Made by a program: the position numbers and the translations under genes. From assembly GCA_023251335.1 (NCBI GenBank), contig JAHEZA010000206.1:1-5488 (forward strand): a DNA stretch of 5,488 bases, read 5' to 3'. The notes under the pieces are model-generated. The model saw only the letters and a list, made by a program, of their open reading frames with translations. It ran no database searches and had not been told where the DNA came from. This document shows positions 1 through 5,488 of this stretch, piece after piece; position 1 is the first letter of the stretch, and each line of letters opens with the position of its first letter. This DNA is from Chitinophagaceae bacterium. Lineage in GTDB: Bacteria > Bacteroidota > Bacteroidia > Chitinophagales > Chitinophagaceae.

Positions 1-78
1 TGCGATATTATTTTTGTTTTTGATTGGTATGGATTGTAGCGATTCAAAATCAGGAAAATCATGCGCGCTATTTAAATC

Positions 79-91
79 ATATCTCAGATAT
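79..91. promoter_or_regulatory. Short palindrome ATATCTCAGATAT upstream of the barrel gene
   Basis: This is a 6-bp perfect inverted repeat (ATATCT / AGATAT) around a single central C. A related dyad that also begins ATATCTC lies at 192-207, just upstream of the barrel gene. It could be an operator half of a two-site control region, but sites this short and AT-rich also arise by chance. The dyad is seen directly; any function is inference. Confidence 0.25.
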
Positions 92-102
92 TTTCAACAC
101 GA

Positions 103-136
103 ATTATCGAAGGGTATCATCCTGAGATTGTCGAAG
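103..136. repeat. REP-like dispersed repeat fragment with a tandem ATTRTCGAAG motif
   Basis: Two near-identical 10-mers, ATTATCGAAG (103-112) and ATTGTCGAAG (127-136), lie 24 bp apart. Positions 119-136 read ATCCTGAGATTGTCGAAG, which closely resembles the 'ATCCTGAGCTTGTCGAAG'-type short sequence that recurs many times in intergenic DNA of many bacterial genomes. The similarity to that repeat is from memory of the motif. Only one copy of the longer form is present in this window, so its repetitive nature cannot be shown here. Confidence 0.35.
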
Positions 137-191
137 AACATTTTCCTTTAACAAAAACTTACCCTTTCCCTTTTAATCTTTTTATAAAAAA

Positions 192-207
192 ATATCTCTG
201 AGAATAT
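192..207. promoter_or_regulatory. Imperfect dyad ATATCTC-T-GAGAATAT before the barrel gene
   Basis: An inverted repeat (ATATCTC against GAGAATAT, one extra A on the right arm) ends 34 bp before the preferred start codon at 242. It overlaps the alternative ATG at 206. It shares the arm ATATCTC with the palindrome at 79-91. A position just upstream of the gene suits an operator or a 5'-leader hairpin. No convincing Bacteroidota promoter (TTG ... TAnnTTTG) was found next to it, so the role is speculative. Confidence 0.25.
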
Positions 208-241
208 GAAGGCGACTGAAAAATCCGCCTTGAAAATAAAC

Positions 242-907
242 ATGAAATCAAAATTTTTACTTATTATCACTTTATTCTTTTCCAGTGTTGCTTTCTCGCA
301 GAATGTAGTCACGTATGGAGTTCGTGCCGGTATCATTTCATCAGGGATTCGCGGAGACGCGTCTGATAACCTGAACCAGCTTATAGATAAAACCAATGGC
401 TATTTACAAACTTCTAATCGTACAGGATTTTTTGCCGGCGCGAATGCTAACATCCCAATTGCAACAAACTTTTCTATCGAACCTGGTTTATACTATACTC
501 AAAAGGGTTACGACCTAACAGGCAAATTTGATTTAAAAGGAATTGAATTTTTAGGCGCTGCTGCAAAAGCCGGACTTCAAACGCAATACATTGATCTTCC
601 TGTTTTACTCAAAGCAAATTTAAATGGTTTTCAAATTTTTGCCGGCCCCCAGGTGTCCTACTTAGCTCAGGCAAATCTGAAAACTACTGCCGGTATTCTT
701 GGCATTAATATTTTGAATAAAACAATGGATGTATCCAGTCAGTTCAATCGCTGGGATTTAGCGGTAACAGCAGGAATAGGTTACCAGTTTACAAACGGAA
801 TAAATATCATGGCGTCTTATGATTATGGGTTAATGAAAGTGGATGCTAATCAAAATGTAAATGCATTTAACCGTGCCATCAAAGTAGGCATTGGGGTAAA
901 CTTTTAA
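242..907 (+). CDS. Outer-membrane beta-barrel protein, PorT-like (OMP_b-brl family)
   Basis: This is a predicted small outer-membrane beta-barrel of 221 residues. Residues 1-20 (MKSKFLLIITLFFSSVAFSQ) form a signal peptide with the usual Bacteroidota '-FSQ' end. The rest alternates polar and hydrophobic residues as barrel strands do. Recognisable PorT-like pieces are GLYYTQKGY (82-90), QYIDLPVLLKAN (115-126), GPQVSYL (135-141) and RWDLAVTAGIGYQF (170-183). The chain ends in ...VGIGVNF, with the terminal aromatic typical of outer-membrane proteins. The ATG at 242 is preferred over the in-frame ATG at 206, because the earlier start would put twelve mainly polar residues before the signal peptide and overlaps a dyad. 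The gene stands alone, with a terminator 31 bp after its stop. Members of this family are abundant in Bacteroidota and mostly of unknown role; PorT itself acts in type IX secretion, but that specific role cannot be assigned here. Confidence 0.87.
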   Translation: MKSKFLLIITLFFSSVAFSQNVVTYGVRAGIISSGIRGDASDNLNQLIDKTNGYLQTSNRTGFFAGANANIPIATNFSIEPGLYYTQKGYDLTGKFDLKGIEFLGAAAKAGLQTQYIDLPVLLKANLNGFQIFAGPQVSYLAQANLKTTAGILGINILNKTMDVSSQFNRWDLAVTAGIGYQFTNGINIMASYDYGLMKVDANQNVNAFNRAIKVGIGVNF

Positions 908-930
908 ATAACGGGGTTTTTTAGATGATG

Positions 931-983
931 AATAAATGAGACGTTTTGATCTGCATGGTTGCAGCAAAACGTTTCTTTATTTT
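931..983. terminator. Bidirectional intrinsic terminator hairpin
   Basis: A long inverted repeat pairs 938-948 (GAGACGTTTTG) with 965-975 (CAAAACGTTTC, one G-T wobble) and CTGC (951-954) with GCAG (961-964). A two-base AT bulge interrupts the left arm and the loop is ATGGTT. AATAAA (931-936) can extend the stem with TTTATT (976-981), giving a T-rich tail on the plus strand and a shorter one on the minus strand. It lies about 30 bp after the barrel gene's stop and about 50 bp beyond the stop of the convergent DUF1080 gene, so it can serve both. Confidence 0.75.
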
Positions 984-1030
984 AGAATGAATGTAACCTG
1001 GCATTGGATACATTATCATTAGTTCATCAA

Positions 1031-1816
1031 TCATTTTATTTCCCTGATCCAGATATTGCGATAGCTAACCGGATTACCATGATCCTGTAGTTCCAGCGGA
1101 AGCATTCCGTGCGCTTCGTACCAGGGATGCCCTACGTACAATGTTTTACCTTTTATCGCTGCATTATTTTGTACCAGTATTCCATTTTGTACTACTGTTA
1201 TGGAGGCAGGGTTTTCTAAAGATCCGTCTTTATGAAACACAGGCGCTTTGTAAAAGATATCGTACGATTGCCATTGACCGGGAGGAAGACAGGCATTTGC
1301 TAAAGGCGGATATTGTTTATAGATACTTCCCGCCTGCCCATTTGAGTATGTTTCGGCTTTATAGGAATCAAGCACTTGTAATTCGTATTGGCTCTGTAAA
1401 AAAATACCGCTGTTGCCCCGCCCCTGACCATCTCCTTTAGCTGGCGTAGGTGTACGCCATTCAATGTGAAGTTGGCAATCGCCAAAGGATTGTTTAGTAC
1501 GAATGGCTCCTGCATGGTTTTTTACTGTAAGTACACCATTGGAAACAGTCCACTGGGCAGCGCCTCCATTTGCTGAACTTACCCACTTGTCGAGGTTCTT
1601 TCCGTCAAATAATATGATTGCATCGGGTGGAGGTGTCTCAAAATTCGCTACTCCTTTTACTTCAGGAGGAACAGGCGTGTAGAATTCTGTTTCTTCATGT
1701 TTCATTGTTTTATTTTCCGGTGGCTCGGCCGTTAAATAAGTGGCAGCGTGTTGAGCCAGCAATTGCCCCGTCGAACAAACGAGGAAAATAGTTAGGACAA
1801 AAATTGTTTTTTTCAT
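1031..1816 (-). CDS. Secreted DUF1080 / 3-keto-disaccharide hydrolase-domain protein
   Basis: A 261-residue exported protein with a C-terminal DUF1080 domain (3-keto-disaccharide hydrolase, PF06439; concanavalin-like jelly roll). Residues 1-21 are a signal peptide ending QLLAQ; the Cys at 14 is not in a good lipobox. Residues 30-65 are a Pro/Glu-rich linker. The domain follows with its hallmark pieces: ILFDGKNLDKW (68-78), WTVSNGVLTV (89-98), GNSGIFLQSQYELQVLDSY (134-152), GSIYKQYPP (163-171), GQWQSYDI (180-187) and the end LQDHGNPVSYRNIWIREI (243-260). Characterised relatives hydrolyse glycosides that have been oxidised to 3-keto sugars, working with GFO/IDH/MocA-type oxidoreductases. None is encoded in this window, so the substrate is unknown and activity is inferred from family only. 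The ATG at 1816 places the signal peptide at residue 1. The gene is divergent from the TPR gene and convergent with the barrel gene. Confidence 0.93.
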   Translation of the reverse strand: MKKTIFVLTIFLVCSTGQLLAQHAATYLTAEPPENKTMKHEETEFYTPVPPEVKGVANFETPPPDAIILFDGKNLDKWVSSANGGAAQWTVSNGVLTVKNHAGAIRTKQSFGDCQLHIEWRTPTPAKGDGQGRGNSGIFLQSQYELQVLDSYKAETYSNGQAGSIYKQYPPLANACLPPGQWQSYDIFYKAPVFHKDGSLENPASITVVQNGILVQNNAAIKGKTLYVGHPWYEAHGMLPLELQDHGNPVSYRNIWIREIK

Positions 1817-2104
1817 GATGAATTGTTTGGTAAAAAAAATTGAATATAATATTTAATAAGTCTTGTTTGTAGTAAAGAAACAAATAAAATTAATTTCTAT
1901 TTTTTATTTTTAAACTTATTATGCTTCTAAATTTGTCTTCGCAAATTTTCTTTTATTAAGAACAGTGAGGCGATCTGTCTCAACGATTTATCCAATGCTA
2001 CGGATCGGGACCACTTATCGGTTTCGACTTTAAAAGGATCATCAAAAGATGCAAAAATTTAATAACTTTAAATTCATTTTCCTTTTTTTGCTAAAACTTA
2101 GGTT
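1817..2104. promoter_or_regulatory. Divergent intergenic control region (DUF1080 gene / TPR gene)
   Basis: This 288-bp AT-rich spacer must hold the promoters of both flanking genes. Candidate Bacteroidota -7 elements are weak. On the minus strand TAAGTTTA (1911-1918) has a TTTG (1942-1945) 23 bp upstream. On the plus strand TAACTTTA (2063-2070) lies 34 bp before the TPR start but has no clear -33 partner. Both differ from TAnnTTTG at the last base. A less AT-rich island at about 1960-2035 contains a small hairpin, TGAGGC (1966-1971) with GTCTCA (1977-1982, one G-T pair). Neither gene has a clear Shine-Dalgarno sequence. No riboswitch or small ORF was recognised. Confidence 0.4.
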
Positions 2105-3856
2105 ATGAAATCTCTAACTTTTATAATAGTTGCTGCATTAGCATTGTACAGTGTTGCGCGCATTAATAAGCAGCCGAAGCATGCCATAATTGATGAAGCA
2201 GCACGTGCAACCGCTATAAAAATGAAACAGTTGAATATAGTTAGCTGCAGCCCTGATCTCAATTATTTTATTCCCGGCGACCCCGGTAATGATATACCGG
2301 TTTTAAACGGATGGGGCCATTATCGGATGCCGGTTACCGCAACAAACGATAGCGCTGAAATATATTTTGAGCAAGGCATTAATATGTATTATGGCTTTCA
2401 CATTATTGAAGCACTGGCATCGTTTGATAAGGCAACAAAATTTGACACCAGCTTTGCAATGGGTTATTGGGGAATGGCCCTGGCTTACGGCCCAAACATT
2501 AATGATTTTGGTTACAGCGCATCACCCGAAGCATTAGTGGCCGTACGCAAGGCAAAAGAATTTAGCGATAATTGCAGTGCGGTTGAAAAAAGTTTAATTG
2601 ATGCTATACAGGTACGCTATACAAATGATACAACACAAACACGGGAACATTTAAACCAGTTGTATGCCGATGCAATGAAAAAAGTATATGCCCGTTTTCC
2701 TGCAAGCGCTGATGCGGCCACCTTATATGTCGATGCATTAATGGTGCAGCATCCGTGGGATTTATATACTAAGACATACCAGCCCAAACAATGGACGCCT
2801 GAGATAGTGAATACGCTCGAAAAAATTCTCAACATATCTCCGAAGCATCCCGGTGCTTCGCATTATTATATCCATGCGGTGGAAGCCTCAGCACATCCTG
2901 AAAAAGCAATGCCGGTTTCTGAACAACTGGTTTCGCTTATGCCTGGCGTTTCTCATGTGGTGCACATGCCTTCACATATATTTATACGTTCCGGTTACTA
3001 CAGCCTGGGTGAACAAACAAATGAAAAAGCAGTGAAAGGATATTATGATTATTTAAGTAAATATCCTGCCGTTATTAATAATGCACCATTGTACCTGATT
3101 CATAACCTCCACATGCAGGCGACATGCGCCAACATGGATGGAACATTTGCCATTGCCATGCGATCATCTGTTGATTGTAAAAATAGTTTCGACAGCAGTT
3201 GGCAGGCCATGCCCGATTATTTGGGTGTTTTTATTCAGTACGTGTATATGACGCCTTATTTAACATTGATACGTTTTGGTAAGTGGGATGATATATTGAA
3301 TACATCTGAAAATCCCACAGACCTGGTATATGCCAATTTTCTTTGGCATTATGGGCAGGGGCTGGCTTATGCAAGAAAGCATGATTTTATCAATGCTAAA
3401 AAACATTTGGACAGTTTACAACAGAAATTGGATAACGGCCAGTTGAATGCGCCTGCACCCAGTTACGCTAACCCAGGCATTAACGGAGCAATCGTTGCCG
3501 AAAAAGTTTTGCAGGGTGTTATAGCAGAAGAGCAAAATGATCTTACTACATCCATCTCATTTTTAAAACAAGCGGTTGCAGCAGAAGACAGCATGATTTA
3601 TAATGAGCCAAAGGATTGGGTACATCCTGCAAGGCAATATTTGGGCAACGTACTACTAAAATCAAAACAATATGCAGAAGCTGAACGTGTTTACAAAGAA
3701 GATTTAGTGATTAATCCGCATAATGGCTGGAGCCTGACCGGGCTTGCAATCGCTTTGGAAAAACAAAATAAAAAATCAGCCGCTGCCAAAATAAGAACGG
3801 AAGCAACAAAAGCATTTAAAAGATCGGATCTAAAAATTACCGGTTCTGTTTTTTGA
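2105..3856 (+). CDS. Exported tetratricopeptide-repeat protein with His-rich core
   Basis: A 583-residue protein with a hydrophobic N-terminus (residues 4-15) and a possible cleavage site after SVA (16-18), so probably periplasmic or anchored to the inner membrane. TPR-like helix pairs are visible at about 84-130 (EQGINMYYGFHIIEALASFDKA), 412-443, 462-493, 509-540 (ARQYLGNVLLKSKQYAEAER onward) and 541-571. The middle differs: HPGASHYYIHAVEAS (248-262) and SHVVHMPSHIFIRSGYY (283-299) pack six histidines (248, 253, 257, 284, 287, 291) into 44 residues, followed by LIHNLHMQAT (331-340). I recall this block, with the HYYIHA and HMPSHI motifs, as recurring in large TPR proteins annotated only as hypothetical; I know no assigned function. 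There is no CxxCH haem motif. The gene is probably monocistronic: divergent upstream and convergent downstream. It could be a scaffold, or an enzyme or metal-binding protein built on a TPR fold; the sequence does not decide. Confidence 0.92.
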   Translation: MKSLTFIIVAALALYSVARINKQPKHAIIDEAARATAIKMKQLNIVSCSPDLNYFIPGDPGNDIPVLNGWGHYRMPVTATNDSAEIYFEQGINMYYGFHIIEALASFDKATKFDTSFAMGYWGMALAYGPNINDFGYSASPEALVAVRKAKEFSDNCSAVEKSLIDAIQVRYTNDTTQTREHLNQLYADAMKKVYARFPASADAATLYVDALMVQHPWDLYTKTYQPKQWTPEIVNTLEKILNISPKHPGASHYYIHAVEASAHPEKAMPVSEQLVSLMPGVSHVVHMPSHIFIRSGYYSLGEQTNEKAVKGYYDYLSKYPAVINNAPLYLIHNLHMQATCANMDGTFAIAMRSSVDCKNSFDSSWQAMPDYLGVFIQYVYMTPYLTLIRFGKWDDILNTSENPTDLVYANFLWHYGQGLAYARKHDFINAKKHLDSLQQKLDNGQLNAPAPSYANPGINGAIVAEKVLQGVIAEEQNDLTTSISFLKQAVAAEDSMIYNEPKDWVHPARQYLGNVLLKSKQYAEAERVYKEDLVINPHNGWSLTGLAIALEKQNKKSAAAKIRTEATKAFKRSDLKITGSVF

Positions 3857-3884
3857 TGATCGGTTCTATCGATCTACTATCATC
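3855..3884 (+). terminator. Weak hairpin at the end of the TPR gene
   Basis: GATGAT (3855-3860) can pair with ATCATC (3879-3884). Alternatively GATCG (3858-3862) can pair with CGATC (3870-3874) around the loop GTTCTAT. The structure overlaps the TGA stop at 3854-3856. The T-run lies before it rather than after, so it is at best a poor intrinsic terminator, and it may be fortuitous. Confidence 0.22.
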
Positions 3885-4109
3885 TGGCATTTAAACTATT
3901 TGTCAAAAGATAAATATATATTTTCCCCGAAAAGATTAGAATTCATCCTTTGGCAAAGCCGCATCTCCCGAAGAGGGCCGGCGCATACAACTGCCTGGTG
4001 TAACACGACATTCTTATTCTACAATCCATTTCGCTTCGTTTCATCGTACCAAGAAACTGTTATATCACCGACACATCGGATAGACTGCATTACCTTTTTT
4101 AAATTTATC
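3885..4109. other. Convergent intergenic gap, no recognised gene
   Basis: This stretch lies between the convergent TPR and acyltransferase genes. Its left part (3890-3950) is AT-rich like the other spacers, but about 3950-4090 is visibly richer in G and C. That part includes a possible hairpin, GCCG (3958-3961) with CGGC (3979-3982) plus CCC (3967-3969) with GGG (3975-3977). A TTG-initiated 77-codon plus-strand reading frame runs from 3900 to 4133. The minus strand is also nearly open, broken by one TAG at about 4024-4026. Neither translation resembles a protein I recognise. A decayed coding fragment is possible, as is simple chance. Confidence 0.3.
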
Positions 4110-4128
4110 AGGTTGAACAAGACAACCT
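4110..4128 (-). terminator. Possible terminator hairpin after the acyltransferase gene
   Basis: AGGTTG (4110-4115) pairs perfectly with CAACCT (4123-4128) around a 7-nt loop, 5 bp beyond the acyltransferase stop codon. Read on the minus strand it is followed by an AT-rich stretch (GATAAATTTAAAAAA) instead of a clean T-tract, so termination efficiency is doubtful. The hairpin is seen directly; the terminator role is inferred from position. Confidence 0.35.
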
Positions 4129-4133
4129 TGTAA

Positions 4134-5291
4134 TTAGGCTGGCACTTTTTTTCCTGGTAAGAATTTTTTTGTGAGCCATTTTCTCACCGGTATATCGTAA
4201 AGTTTTAAAAATACATAAGCAAGAATAACAGCACTTACCAGTAAAAGCAAACCAACCGGCCATGCTTCTGCGAATGTTTTATGATTATCTACTACCCATG
4301 CTGTAAAGATATAAATGAAAGGATAATGAATAATATAGACAGGATAAGAAATATCACCCAAAAAACGGCAAATAGTTTCTATCCGCTTATTTTTTAAAGT
4401 GCCGCTTGCCCCGAGATACACAACTGCAGGAAAAACGATTATAATACTCAACGCCTCATACAAACCATTCATCCAAAAGTTATCTATGTTACTGCCACCA
4501 ATTCTTGGTATGGATAAAATAACAATCAGTAATAAACTGCACCACAAAAATGTATTGCCCATATTACCCGGCTTTGTTACACGCGACAATAACATGCCTG
4601 CAAGAAAGGGATAAGCCAATCTTGTAAACCCGATACGCAACTGCTCCGGGGTAACAGACCAGCCACCGATTAAATCGCCCCGGCTACCCATTACGCTATA
4701 TTGTATTAATACAGCGGCAGCGATCAACGTAAGTACAGTGAGTACTGTTTTAGATGTTCTTCTTAAAACAAATGCATACATTATATTGGCGATATATTCA
4801 AAAAACAGCGTCCATGCCGGTCCATCCAACGGATGCATTTCGCCCCAGCCTCTTATATCAAGCGATAAAGGAACCGGTATTAACGTATAGCCAATAAGCA
4901 TCACTACTATCAACTTCCAAACAGGCGTGTTACCAATGGCGGGAAATAAAATGCTTGATGCACTAAAATAAAAACAAACAGCACCAATCGTCATCCCGAT
5001 GATGATCATCGGATGTAAGCGAATAAGCCTGCGTTTAAAAAAATCTTTTATACTCATTTTGTTCCACCGGTCGTCGTATGCATGCGCAATGACGAAGCCT
5101 GATAAGAGGAAGAAAAAATCAACCGCGAGATAACCATGATTGATGTACATTTTTGTGGCATCGCCGCCTGCAAAAGTTTCCATGATATGCATGGAGATAA
5201 CCATAATGGCTGCAACGCCACGCAATCCATCCAATATTTTATAATGACTTTTAGAATCAGAAAAAACAGAACTTACCGGAATTGTACTCAT
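4134..5291 (-). CDS. Acyltransferase 3 family integral membrane protein (OafA/YrhL-like)
   Basis: A 385-residue multi-pass inner-membrane protein of the acyltransferase-3 family, which transfers acyl groups (commonly acetyl) to sugars of exported polysaccharides, lipopolysaccharide or other envelope glycans. Family marks, numbered from the ATG at 5291, are LDGLRGVAA (20-28) with the conserved His at 35 (ISMHIMETF), FFFLLSGFVIAHAY (59-72), the basic RRLIRLHP (87-94), PAWTLFFEYI (158-167), ISYPVYIIHYPFIYI (314-328) and the C-terminal LYDIPVRKWL (364-373). About ten hydrophobic segments are visible and the length is normal for the stand-alone domain. An in-frame TTG two codons upstream (5297) could also be read as a start; ATG is preferred. 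No glycan-synthesis genes are adjacent, so the acceptor is unknown. The gene is convergent with the TPR gene and its own upstream side is AT-rich and gene-free. Confidence 0.94.
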   Translation of the reverse strand: MSTIPVSSVFSDSKSHYKILDGLRGVAAIMVISMHIMETFAGGDATKMYINHGYLAVDFFFLLSGFVIAHAYDDRWNKMSIKDFFKRRLIRLHPMIIIGMTIGAVCFYFSASSILFPAIGNTPVWKLIVVMLIGYTLIPVPLSLDIRGWGEMHPLDGPAWTLFFEYIANIMYAFVLRRTSKTVLTVLTLIAAAVLIQYSVMGSRGDLIGGWSVTPEQLRIGFTRLAYPFLAGMLLSRVTKPGNMGNTFLWCSLLLIVILSIPRIGGSNIDNFWMNGLYEALSIIIVFPAVVYLGASGTLKNKRIETICRFLGDISYPVYIIHYPFIYIFTAWVVDNHKTFAEAWPVGLLLLVSAVILAYVFLKLYDIPVRKWLTKKFLPGKKVPA

Positions 5292-5306
5292 ATGCAATTG
5301 TCAATG

Positions 5307-5323
5307 CAATATACACAATATTG
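5307..5323. promoter_or_regulatory. Small inverted repeat upstream of the acyltransferase gene
   Basis: CAATAT (5307-5312) and ATATTG (5318-5323) form a perfect 6-bp inverted repeat with loop ACACA, 15 bp upstream of the start codon at 5291 on the minus strand. It could be an operator or a 5'-leader hairpin over the ribosome-binding region, but AT-only arms of this length are common by chance in such DNA. The rest of the spacer to the window edge (5324-5488) shows no gene and no clear TAnnTTTG promoter. A short direct repeat AAAGGAT occurs at about 5336-5350. Confidence 0.25.
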
Positions 5324-5488
5324 AAACTGGCTAAAAAGGATTTAAAGGATATTAAAAAATAATTTTACCAAAATAATTTCAGGAAAACTGTAATGCTAAT
5401 CTGAGAAATAAATTAAAGATCCGATTTATTGATATAGTTTATGACGGCTGTAGTAAACAAAAAAATATTTACAATTTGTGTTTTATTT

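Noticed and set aside
206..241. Upstream in-frame ATG at 206 as the start of the barrel gene
   Set aside because: It would add twelve mainly polar residues before a textbook signal peptide that begins at the ATG at 242, and it overlaps a dyad.
1141..1515. Reading frames overlapping the DUF1080 gene in other frames
   Set aside because: They lie wholly inside a gene with clear family motifs, and their translations show no domain or signal of their own.
2105..3856. TPR protein as a SusD-like nutrient-binding lipoprotein
   Set aside because: SusD proteins are lipoproteins encoded next to a SusC TonB-dependent receptor. This protein has no lipobox Cys, no SusC neighbour and a different conserved core.
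3948..3958. CTTTG-G-CAAAG palindrome in the convergent gap
   Set aside because: A one-base spacer cannot form a hairpin, and there is no downstream gene on either strand for it to control.
3900..4133. 77-codon plus-strand reading frame as a real gene
   Set aside because: It starts with TTG, has no ribosome-binding site, no recognisable motif and a composition unlike a folded protein. It is kept only as a possible relic in the gap description.
5292..5297. TTG at 5297 as the start of the acyltransferase gene
   Set aside because: An ATG lies only two codons downstream and gives the same protein without a rare start. No ribosome-binding site favours the TTG.

Overview
The window looks like chromosomal DNA from a member of the Bacteroidota, most likely a Chitinophagaceae-type or related soil/freshwater organism (inference). 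The grounds are AT-rich intergenic DNA, absence of clear Shine-Dalgarno sequences with A/T-rich leaders instead, signal peptides ending in '-FSQ' or '-LAQ', and a PorT-like outer-membrane barrel beside a secreted DUF1080 protein. No species-level marker is present.

Layout from left to right: a gene-free left edge (1-241) carries a dispersed-repeat-like sequence and two short dyads. It is followed by a small outer-membrane beta-barrel gene (242-907, +). A strong bidirectional terminator hairpin (938-983) separates it from a secreted DUF1080 / 3-keto-disaccharide hydrolase-type protein (1031-1816, -). A divergent intergenic region (1817-2104) leads to a large exported TPR protein with a histidine-rich core (2105-3856, +). 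A 277-bp convergent gap (3857-4133) separates it from an integral-membrane acyltransferase-3 family protein (4134-5291, -). The right edge (5292-5488) is the AT-rich upstream region of that acyltransferase gene.

The four genes are not arranged as an operon. Each neighbouring pair is convergent or divergent, so each is probably its own transcription unit. Three products are predicted to be exported and the fourth is a multi-pass membrane protein, so the window is dominated by envelope and periplasmic functions. Only the DUF1080 and TPR genes share a control region, which allows co-regulation but does not prove it.

I see no mobile element, CRISPR array, tRNA, rRNA, toxin-antitoxin pair or defence system. 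The least-understood item is the TPR protein, whose central His-rich segment looks more like a conserved active or metal-binding site than a plain TPR scaffold.
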